Source of the DNA: Sipunculus nudus
Lineage: Eukaryota > Annelida > Sipuncula > Golfingiida > Sipunculidae
Reading direction: 5' to 3'
Assembly: GCA_026874595.1 (NCBI GenBank)
Contig: CM049319.1
Location: 54,012,917-54,076,916, forward strand
Length of the DNA: 64,000 nt
In this document: piece by piece, positions 57,560 to 64,000 of the stretch
How positions within the stretch are numbered: position 1 is the stretch's first letter
Layout: the number at the start of each line of letters is the position of its first letter
Translations under genes and position numbers: made by a program
Notes under the pieces: model-generated
What the model was told of the DNA's origin: nothing
The model's database searches: none
The model's input: only the letters and a program-made list of their open reading frames with translations

Positions 57560-57647
57560 GGGTGCGGGGAGATGAGCCGTCAGACTTCGGCTGGGCCCAA
57601 TAAGGGCAAAAGCAAAGCACCAACAGCTACGGCCACCACTCTACCTG
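57560..57647 (+). CDS. Short coding exon of an unrecognised gene, probably carrying its start codon
   Basis: A strong acceptor (TTTCTTTTTTTCAG) and donor (CTG-GTGAGT) bound 88 bases. An ATG at 57572-57574 has G at -3 and A at +4 and opens a frame of 25 codons plus one base: MSRQTSAGPNKGKSKAPTAT, then ATTLP. The same frame is also open from the acceptor to the ATG (GCGE), so it could be an internal exon. The composition (GC-rich, Ser/Thr/Pro/Lys) stands out from the AT-rich surroundings. A basic, disordered N-terminus is all that can be said; the protein family is not recognised. No following exon was found before the window ends, so the next intron would be over 6 kb. Confidence 0.6.
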
Positions 57648-57984
57648 GTGAGTATTTCATGAACATCTGGCAACAATTTTTTTTTACTGGACATTTCAAC
57701 AGAAGTTTCATAAATTTACCCTGTTTGGGCATGCTACATGTATCAGTCATGTGATAAGAATGATATTGATTGTTAATCCCTCTGTATAACAGATTTTTTT
57801 ATGCAACTGTGGGACCAAAAATAAGGGGGAAGTGGACTTTTTTATGTAAACTTTACAATTTAAGATTAAATATTTCCTGATTTGCAGGGATGATACAAAA
57901 ACATGACACAGTTCTTGAAATTATGCATATGAGCAACATTAAGTTTTATCCATTTCCTTTGACACCTTTATGTTAATTATTTGA

Positions 57985-58265
57985 CCTGTAGTCTAGGAAT
58001 GGAACACGGGGCTCAAAACTGCTCAAAACTGGGAGATCATGAGTTCAAATCTCAAAACTCTCATGATGAGGACCGTTGAGATTTTTCACCATCGACCCGC
58101 ACCCAAGGTCAGCACTGTACAGGCATAAAGGGGAGACTGTAGCCCACCAGTCATGTTTCTTTCAAAACAAGTGCGCCTTTCTTGGGTTTTCTGCTTGCTG
58201 TTATACACACAGGACCCGCAGTTGCCATGTACATAGCCTGGTTGACGCCCGGATAATCAGGCGTT
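57985..58265 (+). mobile_element. tRNA-derived SINE, copy 2
   Basis: GAGTTCAAATCTC (58041-58053) is the same B-box as in copy 1. The body follows in the same order: CACCCAAGGTCAGCACTGTA, CAGGCATAAAGGGGAGACTGT, ACACACAGGACC and CCTGGTTGACGCC. The A-box region is degenerate and appears duplicated (CTCAAAACTG twice). If the adjacent exon is real, this SINE lies in its downstream intron. Confidence 0.65.
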
Positions 58266-58269
58266 TCTG

Positions 58270-59310
58270 ACCTGCAACAAAGTCCAATATGGGACTGGCA
58301 TTCTTCAAATGTTCATGGTACTTAGTTAAACCAGCATTTAAAAAATGGAGGTAGCTACTGTAACAAAATAATTAAAAAAGATCAGAAACATTAATACAGA
58401 ACATGTAAAAATAATGCCATTGCCATGCATACAAAAGCAGAGGTTACGCTATGCTCAGCTATTTTATCCACTGTAAGCACTGCACGAAACCACAGTTTTC
58501 TGTCAAGTTTGGCCATTAGGTGGTGCTGTCTCTGTAGAATTCCCTCTGTAATATTTAACCACCCCATGTTGAAATACACAGAATGCAGTCGTAACCTTTC
58601 AGGACAGCCTGAGGTCAGTGAATTATCTCCCATTGTTTGCAAAATTCATCTCTTGCAGTGCTGCACAACGAGCTCCTCATGGGCGAAGCCATCTTTGTTT
58701 ACAAGCTGAGCCTATCAGACTTTGTTTTACGAGCTCCACATGGGGGCAGATATCTTTATTTACACACTGAGCCAAACAGAATTTGTCTTTACAAGTGTCA
58801 GTTTGCTGGGTGTTTGGCAGCATGCCAAACCTGAAAATCCTACCATTTCTCAAAGCGTGTGGGTGAAGGTCTCTAGGAGGTCATGCGCTATGTTCAGAGC
58901 GTACCATGCATAGAACAAGTATTTTCTCTTGATGTGGACCTAAGAGCATTAGCTGTGTAATTTGAAAAGTTAAATTTTCAGTTTGGTGGGTATTCAGAAA
59001 AAATAGTCTGTTGCATGCAAATCCTGGATGGAGAACCTGTAGCCTGCAAAATAGATTATTTCCCTTTCTACAGTATTAACGAGATCTCATTTAGTTGCAC
59101 AGATAGCATAATTATCACTGAGGGTAATACATAAATTCAAAGTGAAGGTCACAGTACTTCTGATTTTCCAGACATTAACCACATGTCACTAATATCACTT
59201 ATTATCATTGCAGCAGTTCTGTTGTTCTGTAGCTGCCATATTGGTGTCCAGTATTATAAATGGAGGTCCACTATTCACCCAACTTTACCATAGAGTTTAT
59301 GTGATTTCTG
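58270..59310. other. Unassigned DNA, probably intronic
   Basis: TTT.TTTACA then ACTGAGCC-like phrases recur three times near 58660-58800 (GAGCTCCTCATGGG against GAGCTCCACATGGG), a local imperfect duplication. No exon or RNA gene was recognised. Confidence 0.4.
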
Positions 59311-59317
59311 TCCTACT

Positions 59318-59672
59318 CAGGGCTTGACATGAATGGTTAACCACTTTCCCAGGATAAGTAAAAATGGTGATAGGGCAAGTGGGTGCAACATAATCATGTA
59401 CACAAAGGCCTGAATCTTGACCAATCTTATGTTGGCCACTTTCTTTTTCAGGAGAAGTGAAATCATATTTTAATACCTCTAGCTTTAAATACATGCAAGT
59501 CTTAATCAATGCAAATGTCAAACAGAATTATAATTAACAAATTTTTTGTGGTTGTGGCCATGATTACTGATTTTGTAGGACAAGTAAAAATTCATTAAGG
59601 GCAAGTAAAAGCTTGTCTTCACTTGACATACTTGGCAAATATTTTCTTGGCAAAAGTTAAGGTTGAGCCCTG
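59318..59672. mobile_element. hAT-like MITE with CAGGGCT ends
   Basis: CAGGGCTTGAC on the left and GTTGAGCCCTG on the right are inverse with two changes. The body repeats GG(G/A)CAAGTAAAA-like words. A clear 8 bp target duplication was not found, so the right or left edge may be off or mutated. Confidence 0.45.
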
Positions 59673-59746
59673 TTACTCTGCATATATTTTCAGGAACTCT
59701 AGGTAATCCTGTTTGGAAAATTTCTTATAATGCCTCTTTACAGATG

Positions 59747-59950
59747 TGTAAGCTTGTTTATATGCAACTTAACAGTAAACACAGGAATATTGACAAACAG
59801 GAAAGCGAGGTTACCTCAGGTGTTTGGTTGGATATATGTAGATGTTGAAAGGTCATTAGTTTGCAAAACGCCATTTACAAAACTCCAAGTTCGTCTGACT
59901 TGCCGACAGATGTCCTGTTTGAATGTGTTTTGATTATTTTTTTATTCATT
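59747..59950 (+). repeat. Partial copy of the TTAA MITE family
   Basis: TATTGACAAACAGGAAA, GAAAGGTCA.T.GTTTGCAAAACG, CATTTACAAA.CTC and TGTTTTGATTATTTT follow the order of 13415-13575. The terminal TTAA ends are missing. Confidence 0.55.
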
Positions 59951-60296
59951 TTGTAAACATACTTATGGGGTACAATCAAATTTTCAATGCTGGTAGCTGG
60001 TTTTTATTTTATGATCTTTTAGATCTTTTGTGCAGGTTGGTGGGTTCAAATGTAAGCTATATGCCAGCCGGCAGAAGCCCGTCTGGGCTACCACCAACCA
60101 GCCCCGACTTGCGTGGCAATAACCCTAGGCCCCTTTAATATTCTGTACTATTCTGTTGTTGCCTTCATCACCATTTTGGAATATCCTTGCTCATCCTTTA
60201 GTTTTCTGAGGACTCCATCCTTTTGTTTTCAGAGAACACCATCTTAATGGATTTTCACGTAACCACAAGAGCTTATTTTCATTCTCCCTTGTTTTT

Positions 60297-63200
60297 AGCT
60301 CAGCTGACTATAAGTCATCTGAGCTATAGTCATGGTCCATTGTCTGTCGTCCGTCTGTCTGTCCGTCTGTCCGTCTGGATATCCGTCCGTAAGACTGGCA
60401 CGTTTCGACATCATAGGACCTACGAATCTGAATTTCGGCATACAGTTAGATGTCCCGATAATCTCCTACCATGCCAAAAATTGGGTCAATAGGACTTCGT
60501 TCCTTTGAGATATTAAGGAAAAACCTCAATTTTTTATTAGAAATCTATTTTCACACTTCAGGACTGCCTAATATCAAAACCACTCATCTGGTTTTCTTCA
60601 TATTTACCATAAATATTCCTCTATATAGTTCCTATGTACATGCCAGATATTAAGTCAGTATTGTATTATTTAAAAAAGTTATGGGCCCAAACATAGGACT
60701 TTGTAAAAAAATCAGGAAGATATTTGGTCACTTAAGACCAAAAGTGTTAAAGGTAGGGACTTTTTTCCAGTAATACAACTTTAATTAATCAAAATTTAAT
60801 TGTATACCAAAAATTAGATCAAAATCTGTTAAATTTTTTTAAATATTGGCAAAAATATAAAATTGGTACCTTAAATTTTGCCCAAATTTGGCCATGGCAC
60901 GTTTTTTTCCTGTAAGTACTGTGGATTTAATTTTCACACCATGTATACATAAGGATTTAATCTGTTAAAATCTGAAATTTGAAAATAAAAGCTGCAAAAT
61001 TAGGCTAGTTATTGACTTTTTATGGAGGCTCTTGTTGTATTCCCTTACATTGTCAAGCAGTCCACTTTGATGACTGTAGGTCATTCAGTGCACATCTCTA
61101 TGCTCCCCAGGCTGTTGACATAATTTTAGATGTCCCCAAAATCACCTACCTTACAGAAAATTGGGTCATTAGGACTTTGTTCCTTCGAGATATTAAGGAA
61201 AAAAACTCTGTTTTCCATAAAAAAAAGCCATTGTTACACTTCAAGGCTGCCTAATATCAAAACCACTGATCTGTTTTTGATCGTATTTAGTATTCACATT
61301 CTTTTATACATTTTCTGTGAACATACCAAAAATTAGGTCAGTATTGGGTATTATTTTGAAGTTATGGGCCAAAACATAATGCAATTTTTTAAAAAATCAG
61401 GAAATATATTTACTTACCTAACATGAGAATTGCTGAACCTAGAGACTTTTTTTTCAGGAATATAACTTTATTTAATCAAGATTCAATTGTTTTCCCAAAA
61501 TTAGTTCTGAATTTTGCAAATTTTTCAAGTTATTAGCATAAATAAAAAATCAATACCTTAAATTTTGTCCAACTTTGGCACTGTTGATTTAATTTTCCCA
61601 GCATATATGCATAAGGATTTAATCTTTTAAAATCTGAACTTTCAAAAGAATTTGCTTGGAATGAATAGCTTTTATTCATGTTTCATACACCATGTCAAGT
61701 GTTGTTTACATCTAGCCCTCCTAGTAGTACAGCCTTCACTTGCATTATGTAACCCACCCCAGGCAGCTTACCTTGGCCCAGCTTGGCCACTACTAACAGG
61801 CTTCCCCTCTGCCCTGCACTCATCCCCCCAGCTGGTGCATAAACTACATGAATGTTATAATTATTCTGTATTTTATTTTATTCTTGGACATGCTACATTT
61901 TAGATTTTGTATTGAACCACCAGGGTTACAATGATTAAAGTGTACATTTAATTGTGTCCACAAAGTGGTGTATTGCTGTGAAAGTGTGGATGTTCATGAG
62001 ATAAGTAATTCCTTACTTCAGAAGAGTAAAAACTTCACCAGGTGTGAAATTGACTATTAATTCCAGTAATTAATTAAAACTGGGATAGTAATTAGCACAA
62101 TGATATTGTTTGTCCCTCATTCAACCAACAGTGTGTATACTTTATTTGAAAAGATGTTTTATTTTATCAAATTTACTTTTATTTTATTTTGGTGAATAAA
62201 ATTAAGCATGTCCTGAAAACTCCAATGTGCAAAACTTTTTAATAGTGATTCAAGGAATATTCTTGTAGATGCCATGTTGTGGCATTATTTTCTTTTAAAA
62301 TCAGTTTAAACATTTATGATTTAAAAATAATAAAATATATGTGTATGCATAATATGACCAAATGTTTTTTACTCTGTATATATAATGATTGCAACTTTTG
62401 CAACAATTCTAATATTTTAACTTATATTTTCAGGTTTTTTAATTAAAAATTTATAAACCTGTAAATAAAAAAATGATTCAAATAAATACTTCTTAATGGA
62501 AGAAGTGGATCTAATTAAAAAAAAAGGATTATATATAAACTTAAATGCATTATTCTCTTGAAAGTGAAATAAAGGTATTAGTCCATTCTGTCCACTTGCC
62601 TGTCCATCTGTAAATTTTCGTATGCAACACAGTATCTCAAAACTTTTACTGTTTTTCTTCATGACAGTCTTGTCAGAGTATTAGTTTGCAATCATATATT
62701 TAGAACTTTACTATAACCAAGTAGGAGGGCCCCTTTCCTCTTAGCTTTTCATATTCTTATATAAATGAAAAATTTTACAATAGAATATTTCTACATCCAC
62801 CTTCGTGCTGCCCTCACTTTTCCCTTCTCCGAACCCCATCCCAAAGTCAGCCTCAGTAAGCAAGAACAAGATGAATCAGATATATTCATACTTTAATATT
62901 TTGTATAACTATTCGTCCATAGGTACCTATGTACATGCCAGAAATTATGTCAATATTGTGTAATATGTAGACATATTGGGCATCACAATAATGTACCTTG
63001 TCAAGACTAAAGAGATATTGTGTCATACAGTCAGATATTCATAAATCACTTCATCAGCATAGTTAATCATAACAGCATATCTGTCAAATTGAACGCTTGC
63101 AGACTACCATACACTTTAGATCCTTCACCAAATAGCCTTATCATCATTCTACTACTGCTTATTACTGCTGTCATTGCATTCCTATTTGCTCAAATATATC

Positions 63201-63431
63201 ACAATTTTCAACCCCTCCTAAATAAATAAAAAATAAACCACTTTATTTGACTCTATTAATCCATCAGTCAGGTAATTTCATTTATCATTTACTCACATAT
63301 TACATTACATTCCTTTATAATAGCCCAACATGTACATGATATTCATAAGCTTTATCGACTCGTTATAGTATCACAGTGGAGAAACATTTATAGTCCAGTC
63401 ACGATCAGCTGAGCGCCGTGACCCATGGGTC
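60297..63431 (+). mobile_element. Non-autonomous Helentron-like element 3, with diverged core units
   Basis: The left end is a 29-base hairpin (60297-60325): AGCTCAG and CTGAGCT pair outside a TGACT-ATA-AGTCA inner stem. Left GCTCAGCTGA (60298-60307) is the exact inverse of right TCAGCTGAGC (63405-63414). A perfect palindrome, GACCCATGGGTC, closes the right end (63420-63431). The core has units near 60440-60680 and 61128-61370 sharing ATTGGGTCA.TAGGACTT, GAGATATTAAGGAAAAA and CTGCCTAATATCAAAACCAC, with a third partial unit near 62920. GTCCGTCTGTCTGTCCG follows the left hairpin, as in bivalve repeats I know of this type. Class assignment is inferred from layout. Other insertions may sit inside 61650-62580. 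Confidence 0.65.
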
Positions 63432-63439
63432 CCTTGTTT

Positions 63440-64000
63440 CATGCAGACATCTATTTATATTTTAAATTTTCTCAGTTTGTGATTGCTGGGCCACAATCTG
63501 ATCTATTTCTAGGACGTTAATTACTCAATTACAGCTATTACTGAAAGTCCTGTTGCAGACTGATAAGATGGTAATTAGATGATTTAATTGCTATTTAATG
63601 TTAATCATAATTGTTTATTCATTAACAGCAGTGTTTCAGTAACTGTAAGGCCAGATATGCATGGCTGATGAGAAAATATAGTTTCCTGCTATTAAATCTA
63701 CAGAACCTTAAATCTGCAAATTAAATACAAGAACACTTTGGAAGCATAAAATATACTGACCACTACTAACTTTCTAAGAACAAAACAAACAAGACCATTG
63801 CTAAATTTATGCATGCCGCTGAAAATAAATATAAAATACAAATGATTTAATATTTTTTAATTAAAATAACATTTTCTATTACGGTATATAAATTCTGCTT
63901 GTTTATTGGTGACTGAATTCAAGAAATCATCAATTTGTTATTGAACAATTGTTTTGGTATATAAATTTAAACCACATTAATTTAAGTCATGTTTTTAATC
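63440..64000. other. Unassigned DNA to the window end
   Basis: AT-rich, without a recognised exon, RNA gene or repeat. Confidence 0.4.

Overview
The window looks like nuclear DNA of a marine invertebrate, most likely a bivalve or other mollusc. It is AT-rich and gene-poor, with spliced genes, long (TA)n tracts and many short non-autonomous transposons. Several repeat ends resemble repeats I know from bivalve genomes. The taxon is an inference, because no rRNA, mitochondrial or other marker gene is present. No bacterial features, CRISPR arrays or operons were seen.

Only two stretches look like host protein-coding sequence. At the left edge, on the minus strand, a gene is read through a 3 kb exon (3904-902), a 375 bp intron and a terminal exon (525-157). 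Together they encode about 1,123 residues of a mostly disordered, proline-rich protein with lysine-rich PAPLPP motifs, an 11-proline run and a charged helix. At 57560-57647, on the plus strand, a short exon with good splice sites begins or continues an unrecognised gene whose other exons lie outside the part I can read.

Almost everything else that can be explained is mobile or repetitive. (1) Three elements with Helentron-like architecture (short subterminal inverted repeats, terminal hairpins, tandem core repeats) lie at 4389-6998, 51590-52711 and 60297-63431; the first carries fourteen 180 bp monomers. (2) Two degenerate minus-strand non-LTR retrotransposons lie at 37536-39840 and about 35166-37442. 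The second is split by a 702 bp element with an 8 bp target duplication, and its reading frame resumes in phase on the far side. A 92 bp deletion derivative of that element sits at 18376-18467. (3) Small DNA transposons whose ends can be set to the base by target duplications include hAT-like (27511-28002, 50133-50608), TTAA (13257-13720, 21426-21814), TA (12033-12593, 43287-44090, 53343-54321) and 7 bp (55565-56563) types. (4) There are tRNA-derived SINEs, foldback elements and several two-copy dispersed repeats.

The least familiar signal is a set of three segments (12033-12593, 42232-43034, 45441-47504). In each, one 11-12 base motif of its own recurs six to nine times on both strands and also marks the two ends. 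The three motifs resemble one another, which suggests related but distinct DNA elements with repeated protein-binding sites. Stretches in which I saw nothing are listed explicitly.
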